12,480 bases of DNA, taken from NCBI GenBank assembly GCA_003550305.1, contig QKYT01000321.1, positions 1 through 12,480 on the forward strand, written 5' to 3'. Source of the stretch: Glomus cerebriforme. Lineage: Eukaryota > Glomeromycota > Glomeromycetes > Glomerales > Glomeraceae. A program made the translations under genes and the position numbers. Of the stretch, positions 1 through 8,059 are shown one piece after another (position 1 is the stretch's first letter; each line of letters begins with the position of its first letter). The notes beneath the pieces were generated by a model. It ran no database searches. It was not told the DNA's origin and saw only the letters and a program-made list of their open reading frames with translations.

Positions 1-135
1 GAAATTTAACATAAGTTTGATCGAAATCTACATCCGAGTGGTACCGAAGGGTGTTGATATTTGCTTGAATATTAACCGATTGGTTGTTACGAAATTTAAC
101 ATAAGTTTGATCGAAATCTACATTCGAATGGTACC
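1..135. repeat. 45-bp direct repeat, two copies 90 bp apart
   Basis: Bases 1-45 and 91-135 match at all but two positions, and both differences are transitions. Each copy holds the motif GATCGAAATCTACAT and ends in TGGTACC. Related motifs (GAATGGTA, TCGAAATCTA) recur at 7190-7420, so this is the edge of a dispersed repeat family. A single N sits at 137 just after copy 2. Confidence 0.9.
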
Positions 136-235
136 CNAAGAGTAACATAGATTTCNACCAGCATTAGAGCATAATTCGGCCTAAAATCAGCCAGCCGAAA
201 TTTAGCCGAAATGGACTATTTTGACTAGTGAATGC
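136..235. repeat. edge of the dispersed repeat family also found at 7072-7527
   Basis: This stretch has AGCATAATTCGGCC followed by GCCGAAAT twice. The 7072-7527 element has AGCATAACTCCGCC and TTTCGGCTGAAAT in its left half, so the two look related. A single N lies at 156. No coding potential is seen. Confidence 0.5.
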
Positions 236-274
236 ACTTAATACAAAGCAAAATATTGTGGTAATATTTTAAAA

Positions 275-795
275 ATGAAGGCAAGATATTTTGCTGAACA
301 ATTTTCTATTAAGGATTTTCATTATTCAGAGAGTTGGTTAGGTAACTTTAAAAAAAGACAGTTTGTGTCAGTTTAAAAAGCAAGGTAAAGCTGAAAGTAT
401 GCTAAATCAATAGAAAGAGATCATCTTGCTCTTCAACAGCTTTTTGCACCTTATAATCCTGAAGATATTTGAAATGCTGATAAAACTAGCCTATTTTGAA
501 AAATGAAACCTTTTAAAGTTTTTGGCATAAAATTCTCTATCATGTTATAAAAAAGAAAAATCTTGCATTACAATATTTTGCGCAACAAACATAACTGGCA
601 GTGAAAAATGACATTATTATTTATTCATAAATATAAAACTTCTTATGTTATGAGAAATATTAATCATAAAAATAATAAAGCATGAATGTAAGTTAGCATT
701 TTTAATAAAATTCTTCTTAAACTCAATGAAATAATGAAAAGAAAAAACCAAAAAATCATTTTTTTAATTGATAATGTATCAGTACACAACAAATC
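275..795 (+). pseudogene. pogo/Tigger-type DDE transposase, decayed N-terminal part
   Basis: Read from the ATG at 275 with frame changes and many stops, the translation follows the pogo/Tigger (CENP-B-like HTH plus DDE) family. The helix-turn-helix end is recognisable as SWLGNFKKRQ at about 332-361. The first catalytic Asp block is NADKTSLF at 473-496; families usually have NADETGLF, so the Glu is now Lys. The second Asp block is IFLIDN followed by VSVH at about 758-789. In intact relatives this is followed within about 20 residues by the LPPNT...LQPxDAG block with the third Asp. Here the sequence instead enters GATCTGA repeats. A candidate for the missing part lies on the opposite strand at about 4020-4205. 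It is non-functional and the family call is fairly secure. Confidence 0.75.
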
Positions 796-960
796 AGTTC
801 AGATCAGATTTGATTTAAATCTGATCTGATCTGAATCCAGTCTGAAACAAATCTTGAAATTGATCCAGATTTAAACTGAATTAATCTGGATCTAATTAAT
901 CTGAAACTGAATTGAACTGAAACTAATTCAAATTTGAAACTAAACTGATCTGAATCTAAT
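795..960. repeat. degenerate GATCTGA-type repeat, left block
   Basis: The stretch consists almost wholly of variants of GATCTGA, GAATCTG, TTGAAACTGA and their reverse complements. Because GATC and AGATCT are palindromic, it reads similarly on both strands. It starts where the pogo-like transposase breaks off. A second block of the same type lies at 2066-2250. Confidence 0.8.
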
Positions 961-1185
961 TGTTCATTTAGTTTCCTAAAAAGAAAAGAAGGGAGTTGTT
1001 AATTATATTTTCTGAAAGTAAAAAAATAAAAAGAAATAAATGAATTAACCTCTTAGTTTATTCATTCAAATTCTATTTGTTCAGCTTTATCTGTTCATCC
1101 AGTTTCCTAAAAAAAAGAGTTTTCTAAAAAAAAGAGAAAAGGGAACATTAATTACTTTTCCTAAAAAAAAAGAAAAATACTACAA
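961..1185. repeat. satellite with TTCCTAAAAAAAG core, left of the foldback element
   Basis: The core TTCCTAAAAA(A)AGAAAAG occurs at about 973, 1102 and 1157, with GTTCATCCAG or TTCATTCAA between copies. Units continue on the right of the foldback element (1806-2020), where two further copies carry TTCATTCAAGAACTG and GTTCATCCAGG. The same core recurs at 3144-3740. Confidence 0.7.
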
Positions 1186-1805
1186 ATCACTGGTGGTGAT
1201 TCATCCGGTAATCACGTGACTTTATATATGTAATAATTCATCACATCGCGTCACATCCCCAGTTTTCAATTTTTACTATTTATTTCAGGGACTTAGAATT
1301 TTTTCGAGATGTGAAAGTCTATTAGTCACATGTTAGTCGTCATAACCTTAATTTTGGCCAAAACTTTAACGCTGACCATACTTTCCTTTTATGGATATTT
1401 AGGTAACGTTATATAATACAAAAAGCAATCTTATTTCTCTTCAAAATTGGGGTACGTCTAAAGCGGAGCAGAATCACGTGATTTCCGTAAAATTTTTGGC
1501 CGGAATTATGGCATTAAGAAATTATGCATATGACAAATAACAGGTGATAAATAGGATTTCACATATCGAAAAAATTCTAAGTCCTTAGAATACTTAGGAA
1601 AAATAGAAAATGAAGGTATGACACGGGGGTGACAGATATGCATTATGATCACATGATTCTGCTCCGCTTTAGACGTCCCCCAAAATTGGAAATTTGGGTT
1701 ATACAAGATCCCAAAAAGGGAATTATTTATCGATCACTTAAATTTTGGCCAGAATTACCAGAATTACCAAATTTGAAAACACCGGTGATGATCACCACTG
1801 GTGAT
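1186..1805. mobile_element. 620-bp non-autonomous foldback/MITE-like element
   Basis: The terminal inverted repeats are about 24 bp. The left one (1186-1209) starts ATCACTGGTGGTGAT and ends CCGGT. The right one (1781-1805) reads in reverse complement ATCACCAGTGGTGAT...CCGGT. Two further inverted pairs lie inside: 1289-1316 with 1557-1584 (28 bp, one mismatch) and 1454-1482 with 1648-1676 (29 bp, one mismatch). These two pairs interleave rather than nest. The motif AATTTTGGCC recurs three times as a direct repeat (about 1351, 1489 and 1741). There is no transposase and the short ORFs inside are not credible. Target duplication is unclear. It sits inside the TTCCTAAAAA satellite. Confidence 0.8.
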
Positions 1806-2045
1806 AAATAGCAAACTTCAAAAAAAAGAATAAACTTACATTCATCCAAGATTCCAGTCATTTATTCATTCAGATTTCCTAAAAAAAAAGAGAAGAAAAA
1901 TGTTAGTTTATGTTTCCTCAAGAAAAATAAATAAAAGAATGAACTCACCTTTAGTTCATTCAAGAACTGTTCGTTCAGGTTTCTTCGTTCATCCAGGTTC
2001 TGTCTCTAAAAAAAAGATAAAAATAAAAAAAAAACTTTTTTTTTT
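1806..2045. repeat. satellite with TTCCTAAAAAAAG core, right of the foldback element
   Basis: This continues the array at 961-1185. It has AGATTTCCTAAAAAAAAAG at about 1872, GTTTCCTCAAGAAAAAT at about 1910 and a degenerate TCTCTAAAAAAAAGAT at about 2003, separated by TTCATTC/GTTCATCCAG spacers. It ends in a poly-A/poly-T tract at 2020-2050. Confidence 0.65.
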
Positions 2046-2065
2046 ATTTTATCATATTTAATATA

Positions 2066-2250
2066 TGAAGATCTGAATCCAATCAGATTAGATCCAGATT
2101 TTTTTGTATCATAATCTGATTCAATTAGATCAGATTTGGATCAGATTTATTTGATTCAGATCAGATCTACAAATCTTAAATTTGCAAACTGATCTGAATC
2201 TGTTTAGATCAAATCTGCAGATTTAGATTAGACCAGATTTTTTTCAGAAC
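2066..2250. repeat. degenerate GATCTGA-type repeat, right block
   Basis: This is the same repeat type as 795-960: GATCTGAATC, CAGATTTGGATC and GATCAGATCTAC in both orientations. Together the two blocks bracket the satellite and the foldback element. It ends just before the MULE-type C-terminal fragment. Confidence 0.8.
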
Positions 2251-2313
2251 ACTAATTTTAGATGAATATTAAATTGTAATGTTGATTCTAATGATATATT
2301 GTTTTACTAATTT

Positions 2314-2862
2314 TATAGGCTAATTTCTAGTTATTGGTATAAGGATGATAAAATTACATCAAATTCTACAGCCCAACAAGTTCCTATTAGTATTTATTCT
2401 AATACATCTAATACATCAGAAAATAATGCAATTAGTAATATTACTAATTTTAATCTAGAATATATAACAAAAATAAGAGATAGTAAATTGTATACTCCAA
2501 TTCTTCAAGAACTTAATAATAATCATATAAAATATAGGCATGCATATGGTATGATGAAAAAGGCCATTAATTTAGCACTTGCTATGAACTTATATGTCAA
2601 GATTTTTTGGCTAGAAAGCAGGAAACTTTAGATTAAAATCAAAGTGAAAGAGACGTTAAATGATGAAGAATTAGATGTAGTAAATTCAATTATTACAGTT
2701 AGAAAGGAAAGACCACCAGGAAGAGTAAAAAATGCTGTTGACTTTAATATTTAAAAAGGTGGCAATGAAATTCAATTAGATAATAGCAAGGATAATAGAA
2801 AAACTTGTTAAAATTGTGGGCAAAAAGGGCATAACTGTGCAACTTGCAAATTTACTAGTTAA
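2314..2862 (+). pseudogene. MULE-type transposase C-terminus with CCHC zinc knuckle
   Basis: One frame runs 183 codons with three in-frame stops (2629 TAG, 2752 TAA, 2809 TAA), each explained by a Gln codon mutated C to T. It begins with SSYWYKDDKI at 2326-2355, the segment that normally follows the SWIM finger in MULE/FAR1-like transposases. An Asn/Ser/Thr-rich linker and a helical part (HAYGMMKKAINLAL) follow. A basic RKERPPGRVKNAV stretch comes next, then a zinc knuckle C-x2-C-x4-H-x4-C at 2806-2847 with its second residue now a stop. It ends at a proper TAA. No catalytic domain is present on this strand. The missing SWIM half of a similar protein lies on - at 5510-6190. The family name rests on the SWIM/knuckle architecture. 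Confidence 0.6.
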
Positions 2863-3143
2863 AAATTATAATATGTGACATCAGTTCAAATTTTTAATAA
2901 ATCAACTTAATATAAAGTTTTTTTTGTAGTAATAAATGCTTTATTATATTAAATTGATATTTGTTATTTTACAAGAAAATTAAATCTAAAATTATACAGT
3001 AATTAATAGTGTTTTATGGGACAGATTTTCTCGTAATACTAAATTCACATTTCATTCCTTATGATTTGATGTTAATATCATTTCAAAAATAAAAGAATGC
3101 CACCATAGAGAAAAAAATTATCTAATTATCTCAGAAAGAGATC
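2863..3143. other. AT-rich spacer, nothing recognised
   Basis: The spacer lies downstream of the zinc-knuckle fragment and holds no ORF or clear repeat. The motif ATGTTAAT appears near its end and is shared with the satellite that follows. Confidence 0.5.
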
Positions 3144-3740
3144 ATTCCTAAAAATAAAATGAATATAATGTTAATATTATTTAATAACAAAAGGAAACCA
3201 AAGACAAGAAAACGATTACCTATCTATGCTTCTATGCTAACTCCAATTCTACTAATCATATCTAATTAAGCTCTCCGCACCTAATCTAATTACATTAATC
3301 AAATGGTTTAATATCCTTTATCTTTATCTTAATAATTTCGTATCATTCTCATTTTCAACTCACATCAAGAAGTTCAAGAAATAGTTCCTAAAAAAAGAAA
3401 AGAATATGATGTTAATTTCCATTTAACCTACCAAAGAACATCTACCTATTAAAATCCCAAGAAGTCCAAGAAGAAGTAATTCCTAAAAAAAATGAAAAGA
3501 AATATGACGTTAATTCTGTTTAACAATCTTAACAAGAAAAGAAATTTATTAAAGATAAGGAAACAAATACCTACCTATTAAAATCATTTTAAGAAGTCCA
3601 AAGAGAAGTAATTTCTAAAAAAAAATGAAGTGATATTAATTTTTTATTTAATGATCTTAACAAGCAAAAGAACCCTACCATGAATACCTACCTATTAAAA
3701 TCATTCAAGAAGTTATCCCTAAAAAATAGACATTAATTTT
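3144..3740. repeat. tandem satellite, about 95-130 bp per unit
   Basis: The core (A/G)TTCCTAAAAAAA(A/G/T) occurs at 3144, 3384, 3479, 3611 and 3714 (the last two as TTTCT and TCCCT). Copies are followed by ATATGATGTTAATT variants and preceded by ACCTACCTATTAAAATC...AAGAAGT. The long first interval (240 bp) may hold a degraded unit. The core and the GTTAATT motif match the arrays at 961-1185 and 1806-2045, so both belong to one satellite family. Confidence 0.8.
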
Positions 3741-4019
3741 GAAATCATATAATAAAAATAAAATATGCTATTACTTATGTAGATTTTTTATTAATTAGCC
3801 AATCAATTTTTTTTTAAAAAAAATTTTACAGGAGAAGAGAATTCTTCTGGTTAAGATTAGCAATACTCTATTTACAATATTATATTTTAAATATTATATA
3901 TTATATACTGTATATTACAAGAATTTTGCACAGATTTTTGGTTTCTTGGAAATCTGCACAAATTTTTATTTTTTTTTCTGTACTAGGTGCTGGCAGGGTC
4001 GCAGAACTGCACAGATCTG
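3741..4019. other. AT-rich spacer with GCACAGAT hairpin and a GC-rich patch
   Basis: There is no gene. GCACAGATTTTT at 3928 faces AAATCTGCACAAA at 3950-3962, forming a short imperfect hairpin. GCACAGATCTG recurs at about 4009. The patch at 3985-4012 (GGTGCTGGCAGGGTCGCAG and on) is much richer in G+C than its surroundings and may be the edge of another repeat. No tRNA-like boxes could be confirmed. Confidence 0.4.
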
Positions 4020-4205
4020 ACTTCTAAAAAAATTGCCAATAATGCATTAATCTGATTTTGAATAAAAAGGCATTTGAATAATCCTAGCATCACAAGGCTG
4101 AAGTTTAGTTATAATATTTGGTAGAAGAAATTTTATATCTATACTATTCAACCTTTTTTGAGTTAATGAAACATTCATTTATGCAAATTAATAAAATTGT
4201 GTTCT
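4020..4205 (-). pseudogene. pogo/Tigger transposase C-terminal fragment (third Asp block)
   Basis: On the reverse strand the frame at about 4087-4150 reads SIDIKFLLPN followed by IITKLQPCDARII. This matches the conserved LPPNTTxxLQPxDAGII block that carries the third catalytic Asp (codon at 4090-4092). Upstream, NVSLTQKRL resembles the DNAPSH region, but its Asp is not visible. Downstream the frame is lost, although FIQNQINALLA in a shifted frame fits the usual FKxxYRRLL that follows. The fragment is cut at the Tc1 insertion point (4211). It is the complement, on the opposite strand, of the pogo piece at 275-795. Short, but the motif is specific. Confidence 0.55.
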
Positions 4206-4212
4206 TACATTA

Positions 4213-4223
4213 CAGATGGCTAC
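4213..4223 (+). repeat. left terminal inverted repeat of the Tc1-like element
   Basis: CAGATGGCTAC is identical to the reverse complement of 5495-5505 and directly follows TA at 4211-4212. The similarity decays after position 11. Confidence 0.85.
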
Positions 4224-4353
4224 AGACATTTTGTTTTGACAAAATTATGCCAATCATTACGTGATGATGTAATATAAACAATATGTCATTTAATGCTTTA
4301 TATCATAATGAAAACCACCTGAGTGTTTTTTTTTTAGTAAACATTCACCAAAT

Positions 4354-5381
4354 ATGAAGCCACTCATCCCAAAAACCTAATATGCAATTATTTATGGTTA
4401 TAATTGTGGACAATTAGGTCGTATGATTGCAGAACAATTGGGGTGTTGTAAAACTGCTGTTTATGATGTACTTAAACGTTTTCGTGAAACTGGCTCTTTC
4501 ACACCAAAAAAAAAGCAGGTTGCCCACCTCTCTTTAACTCACCAGTGTGACAAGAACTCAAAACCTTTATTCAAGAAAATGGTGAAAATTGTCGACTCTG
4601 TTTAAAAAAGGTTGCAACTGCTTGGACAGCTCATAAAAAGCAACCTATTTCTGCAAGTACTATATGTCATAACCTTAGAAAGGTTAGACTTAATGCCTGT
4701 ATTCCCCATCACAAACCTGCAATTACAGAAACACATTGTCAGGCTTGTCTTGAATGGACTCTTGTGCACAGAAACTGGACAACAAGAAAATAGAGAAGAG
4801 TGCTTTTTTCAGATGAAAGCACTTTTACACAATTTCAGCAAGGTCATCAAGGAAGGGTTTGGCGTGAATCAGGAGAAAAATTAAATCCTGATTGTATTGT
4901 AGTTACTGTTAAACACAGCCCTAGCAGAATGTTTTGGGGTTGTTTCTCCTGGTGTGGGCTTGGTCCAATTGTTCCATTAAAAGGTTCAGTTACAGGCCAA
5001 ACTCATGCTAAAATTATTCAAGACTATGTCATACCTACTTTGGATGAGCATTTTCCATGAGGTAACAGAATTTTCCAAGAAGACAACGCTCCACCACATC
5101 ATTCAAAAGTTGCTATGGCCGCCCGTAAAGATGCCAAAATTGTGGTACTTCAATGACCAGCACAAAGCCCTGATTTGAACCTCATAGAGAACATGTGAGC
5201 AGAAATGAAAATAATGGTACGTCATCATAATCCACTACCATCTAATATCAAAGTACTCGAGAAGTATGTTAAAGATGCGTGGGATGATATTTCTTCAGAA
5301 TATTACAAAAAATTAATTGACAGCATGCCGCAAAAAATTTAAGCAGTTATTGCTGCAAATGGATATAGTATTAATTATTAA
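4354..5381 (+). pseudogene. Tc1/mariner DD34E transposase, degenerate
   Basis: Cut-and-paste transposase of about 340 codons, the usual Tc1 length, from the ATG at 4354 to the TAA at 5379. The N-terminal helix-turn-helix is clear (MIAEQLGCCKTAVYDVLKRF, 4423-4482). A frameshift lies at the A9 tract near 4506; the second frame then reads on to the end. Catalytic blocks are LFSDEST at about 4803, FQEDNAPPHH at about 5073 and SPDLNLIEN at about 5167. There are 34 residues between the second Asp and the Glu, i.e. DD34E. In-frame stops at 4378, 4548, 4791, 5058, 5154, 5196 and 5340 fall where Gln, Arg or Trp is expected (IENM-stop-AEM for IENMWAEM, for example). All can be single C:G to T:A changes. 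The element encodes no active enzyme but could still be mobilised in trans. Confidence 0.92.
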
Positions 5382-5494
5382 TATATATTTTTTTTTACAT
5401 AAAATTAATAAAGGACAATCAGATTAATATATTTACTTAATAAATTATTATTTTATATGAAATTTTTTATTTAAAAAATGTTCATATACTTTTG

Positions 5495-5505
5495 GTAGCC
5501 ATCTG
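5495..5505 (-). repeat. right terminal inverted repeat of the Tc1-like element
   Basis: GTAGCCATCTG is the exact reverse complement of the left end and is followed by TG where TA would be expected. Confidence 0.85.
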
Positions 5506-5509
5506 TGAA

Positions 5510-6190
5510 AATCACTTGTTTGATTAAGATTTATGAATAAATATACTAATCCTACATACCATTTTGCATTTGAAGATTTCTTAAAATTTTGTAAAAGTGT
5601 CTGCATGGATATCCATATGTAATTAGTAAATTACATGTGCATCTATGAGACCTATCAGAAATTAATACAACATATTGGTTTTTAACTCCACATGATCACC
5701 AAATTTCCATAATTTCAGATTTTATGATAGTTTCGTAATGATCTTCATGTATACCTTTATTATAATTATCTTCAGTATGTGTTTTAATAAAATAGAGTGA
5801 TTAGTAAAAAATACAAGTTTTATCAAAATTAAGCATAATTATTCAGTAATTACCTCAATAATTGTTTTCCATTATGTAATTTTAAGCATAAAAGCATTCT
5901 TACATTTGTTTACAAACTGGTATAATCATTGGCGCCATAAGATAATCTAAAACAATTTTTTCAATAGATGTAAAATATCTTTGGACTACATTTTTCAATC
6001 CAACACTTGGAATTTCATCCTTATACTCTTGTATTCTAATATAATTTGCTTCATCATCAAGTAATTGTTGAATTTCTTTTACAAGTGTTAAAAGAGATGA
6101 ACAGGAATTAACACTATCATGAACCTTTTTGTTTAAACTCTTTATATACTGAGTACTATTTGCACCTGCAGTAAATGGAATTTACTAAAA
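5510..6190 (-). pseudogene. MULE-type transposase fragment with SWIM zinc finger
   Basis: On the reverse strand the upstream part is well preserved. FTAGANSTQ, where relatives have FTxGxxSTQRVES, is followed by LNKKVHDSV, a helical stretch and VCKQM before a stop near 5910. After a decayed interval, coding sense returns as VVLISDRSHR. A SWIM finger follows at 5597-5640: C-T-C, nine residues, C-R-H, with the typical YGYPCRH. Then comes SSNAKWYVGL in a shifted frame. SWIM fingers of this type sit C-terminal to the MULE catalytic core in FAR1-like transposases. The catalytic domain that should lie upstream (above 6190) is not seen, and the WYKDD tail that should follow is absent here. A matching tail is on + at 2314-2862. 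Confidence 0.7.
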
Positions 6191-6982
6191 TTAAATTTTA
6201 ATTTTACCTCTATTTTTAAGTAGCATAATGAATAGTAATATGTAAAATTTATTTATGCAAAGAACAGAAGCTAAAGGTTTTATAAAATAAGTTTCAAATA
6301 TCCTTTTATATGCTTTTTTATAACTTATAATACGATTACACTCTATGATTACATATGATTACAATGATTATGAATGAATACAAATAATTATATTACAAGT
6401 AAGTCAAGTAAGTAAACTTTTATTTAATAATTTTAATTAAAACAACTTTTAAAACATATATATTGTGATTTTTTAAAGGTTTTAAAAGTTTATTATTATT
6501 ATTTTTTTTTTTGTTTTAGAATTTTTTTATTGATATTTTTTATTACATTACATTAAAATATTAACATTTCATAATTTATTACAATTTAGATTATTTTTGA
6601 CATAAATATAATATGTCTAGATATAATAAAATTTTATTTAATCATATTTAGCTTTGTAAATTTAAGAAATAACTTATAAACAAATTAGCTAATAACTAAT
6701 ATTTTTTAATCACGTAATTATGATTTAATGAATTTGTATACAATATTTTATTATGTCTAATCATTCTTTCGATTCCTTTATCTTAACATTTATTCTTTAC
6801 TTTTAAAAATGAAAAATTAATTATGATGATAGAGGTAACAATAATTTTAGTTTATTGAATATCAGTTTACTCTTTAATTGGTAAATAGTATAGTATTTTT
6901 GTGGTAAAGATATTTAATTGAAGTTACAAGAACTAAAGAAAACTTAAGAAAATTCTCAGGATATTTATACAAAAATAAAATA
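6191..6982. other. AT-rich stretch, nothing recognised
   Basis: The region is very A+T-rich, with T tracts (about 6490-6540) and short GATTACA-like repeats (about 6340-6370). No ORF, RNA gene or inverted repeat was found. If the SWIM transposase was once complete, its catalytic domain should have lain here and is unrecognisable or deleted. Confidence 0.5.
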
Positions 6983-7071
6983 CAGTCAGGCCTCTCTATA
7001 ATCACCAGGTCTGTTACATCAAAATTGGTGATTATATAGAAGTGTGATTACATAGAAGTAAAGATAGGTCC

Positions 7072-7527
7072 GCGATATTGCGGAAATTAAGGGTTAATTC
7101 TGCAATTTCGGCTGAAATTATATATTATAAATTTATTAAAGCATAACTCCGCCAATATTGATGCTAGAATGATGAAATTACTACCATTCGAATCCTCTTA
7201 TTGAGATGAATCGAATGGTATAAAATTTATTGAAATCCAATTATTAGATCATTTTTCGTTTCCAAAATTTTTAAATGTTTATCTAGTTTTATCTCTGTCA
7301 ATATTAATGGTAGAAAGATAAAATTACCACCATTCGAATTCTCTCATTGAGATGAATTGAATGGTATAAAGTTTATTGAAATCCACGAATGATATAAATT
7401 TCATCGAAATCTAATCACTAGATTTCGAGTAATTTGCGATTTTGTATTTTATATGAATCATGTAATTGGAATTGCAGAATTGCAGATTACTATGCGCAAT
7501 TCGATTCAAAATTTCNCAATATTGCNA
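7072..7527. mobile_element. small nested repeat element with imperfect inverted ends
   Basis: The left end GCGATATTGCGGAAATT (7072-7088) pairs with the right end (7511-7527), which in reverse complement reads GCAATATTG-N-GAAATT. Two isolated Ns lie in the right arm (7516, 7526). Inside are two long direct repeat units with hairpins. Related motifs at 1-235 show this is a dispersed family. Target duplication was not identified, so the exact ends are approximate. Confidence 0.55.
7141..7386. repeat. two direct repeat units of about 98 bp with internal hairpins
   Basis: Units at 7141-7240 and 7291-7386 align over most of their length (CAATATT-ATG-TAGAA, ACCATTCGAAT, TATAAA-TTTATTGAAATCCA). Each carries ACCATTCGAAT facing an ATTCGAATGGT or ATTGAATGGT copy about 15 bp later, which can form a stem-loop. 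Confidence 0.75.
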
Positions 7528-7892
7528 ATTTGAAAAAATAATTGCAGCATCATAAAGGAAGATACACAAATTAAAAAATAATTATTTTTAAATCAACAAT
7601 TTATACATAAATTATAAAATTTTATTGTAAAATAATTTGTAAAAATTTTTTACTAGAAGTAAATACTGATTATTAAAAATTTATGGCCAATCAGAAATTA
7701 TGTGATTATAAAGGGATTTTTATATTAATAAAACTAATATGTATGTTACAATTATTTTTGGTGATAGTGATTATAATATGTATGTGATTAAAGAATGGTT
7801 TTTTAACTAACTTTAAGACAGTTACATAAAAATAGGTGCTTATAAAAAGGTGTGATTATATAGGAGGTGATTATATAGGGATCTGACTGTAT

Positions 7893-7985
7893 AATAAAAA
7901 AATATTAATATAATAAAAATAACTATCACTAAGATCATTAATATCACTACTATCATTAAGATCATCATGATCATGGAAATCACAA
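7893..7985. repeat. degenerate ATC/ATT-rich simple repeat
   Basis: Runs of ATCACTA, AAGATCATTA, ATCATCATGATCATGG and similar make a degenerate trinucleotide tract. The reverse-strand reading frame over it is rich in Ile, Met and Val purely because of this composition. Confidence 0.6.
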
Positions 7986-8059
7986 TCATAGAGTGGCACA
8001 GTACTCCACAGTAAATCGGCACAGTAGAGTTTCATATTTACAACTTACTACTTCTATAA

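Larger units (their letters stand above)
4213..5505 (+). mobile_element. Tc1/mariner-type element, complete ends, inactive
   Basis: The ends are inverted repeats of at least 11 bp: CAGATGGCTAC at 4213-4223 and GTAGCCATCTG at 5495-5505. The left end is preceded by TA (4211-4212). The right end is followed by TG (5506-5507), consistent with a TA duplication that has lost one base to a transition. The length (1293 bp) is typical for Tc1-like elements. The single transposase gene inside is broken. The element separates a pogo fragment on its left from a SWIM-domain transposase fragment on its right, both on -. Confidence 0.9.
6983..7889. mobile_element. 907-bp pogo/Tigger-like non-autonomous element
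   Basis: The left end CAGTCAGGCCTCTCTATAAT pairs with the right end, which in reverse complement reads CAGTCAGATCCCTATATAAT. Both sides carry TA (6981-6982 and 7890-7891), the target used by pogo and Tc1 families, and a CAGT end is common in pogo/Tigger elements. Copies of GTGATTATATAG recur next to both ends (7027, 7040, 7850, 7866), like subterminal transposase-binding sites. The copy at 7026-7040 is inverted relative to the left end, giving a local hairpin. No transposase is encoded. A separate repeat element is nested at 7072-7527. Confidence 0.85.

Noticed and set aside
1506..1811. Two 60-66 codon ORFs on opposite strands
   Set aside because: They lie within the inverted-repeat foldback element, overlap each other, and resemble no protein. 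They arise from the repeat arms.
3985..4020. Possible tRNA-derived promoter or SINE edge in the GC-rich patch
   Set aside because: No A box and B box pair at proper spacing, and no cloverleaf could be drawn.
4612..4884. 90-codon ORF on +
   Set aside because: It is an out-of-frame shadow of the Tc1 transposase, whose real frame (ATAWTAHKKQPISAS...) overlaps it with clear family motifs.
2629..5342. Stop codon reassignment as explanation of readable stops
   Set aside because: All three stop codons occur, at positions expected to be Gln, Arg and Trp, together with frameshifts. Mutation explains this better than a changed code.
6340..6375. Possible CRISPR-like short repeats (GATTACA motifs)
   Set aside because: The repeats are short, irregular and without constant spacing, in a eukaryotic transposon context.
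7840..8022. 60-codon Ile/Met/Val-rich ORF on - resembling a membrane segment
   Set aside because: It covers an ATC/ATT-rich simple repeat. The hydrophobic look is a composition effect.
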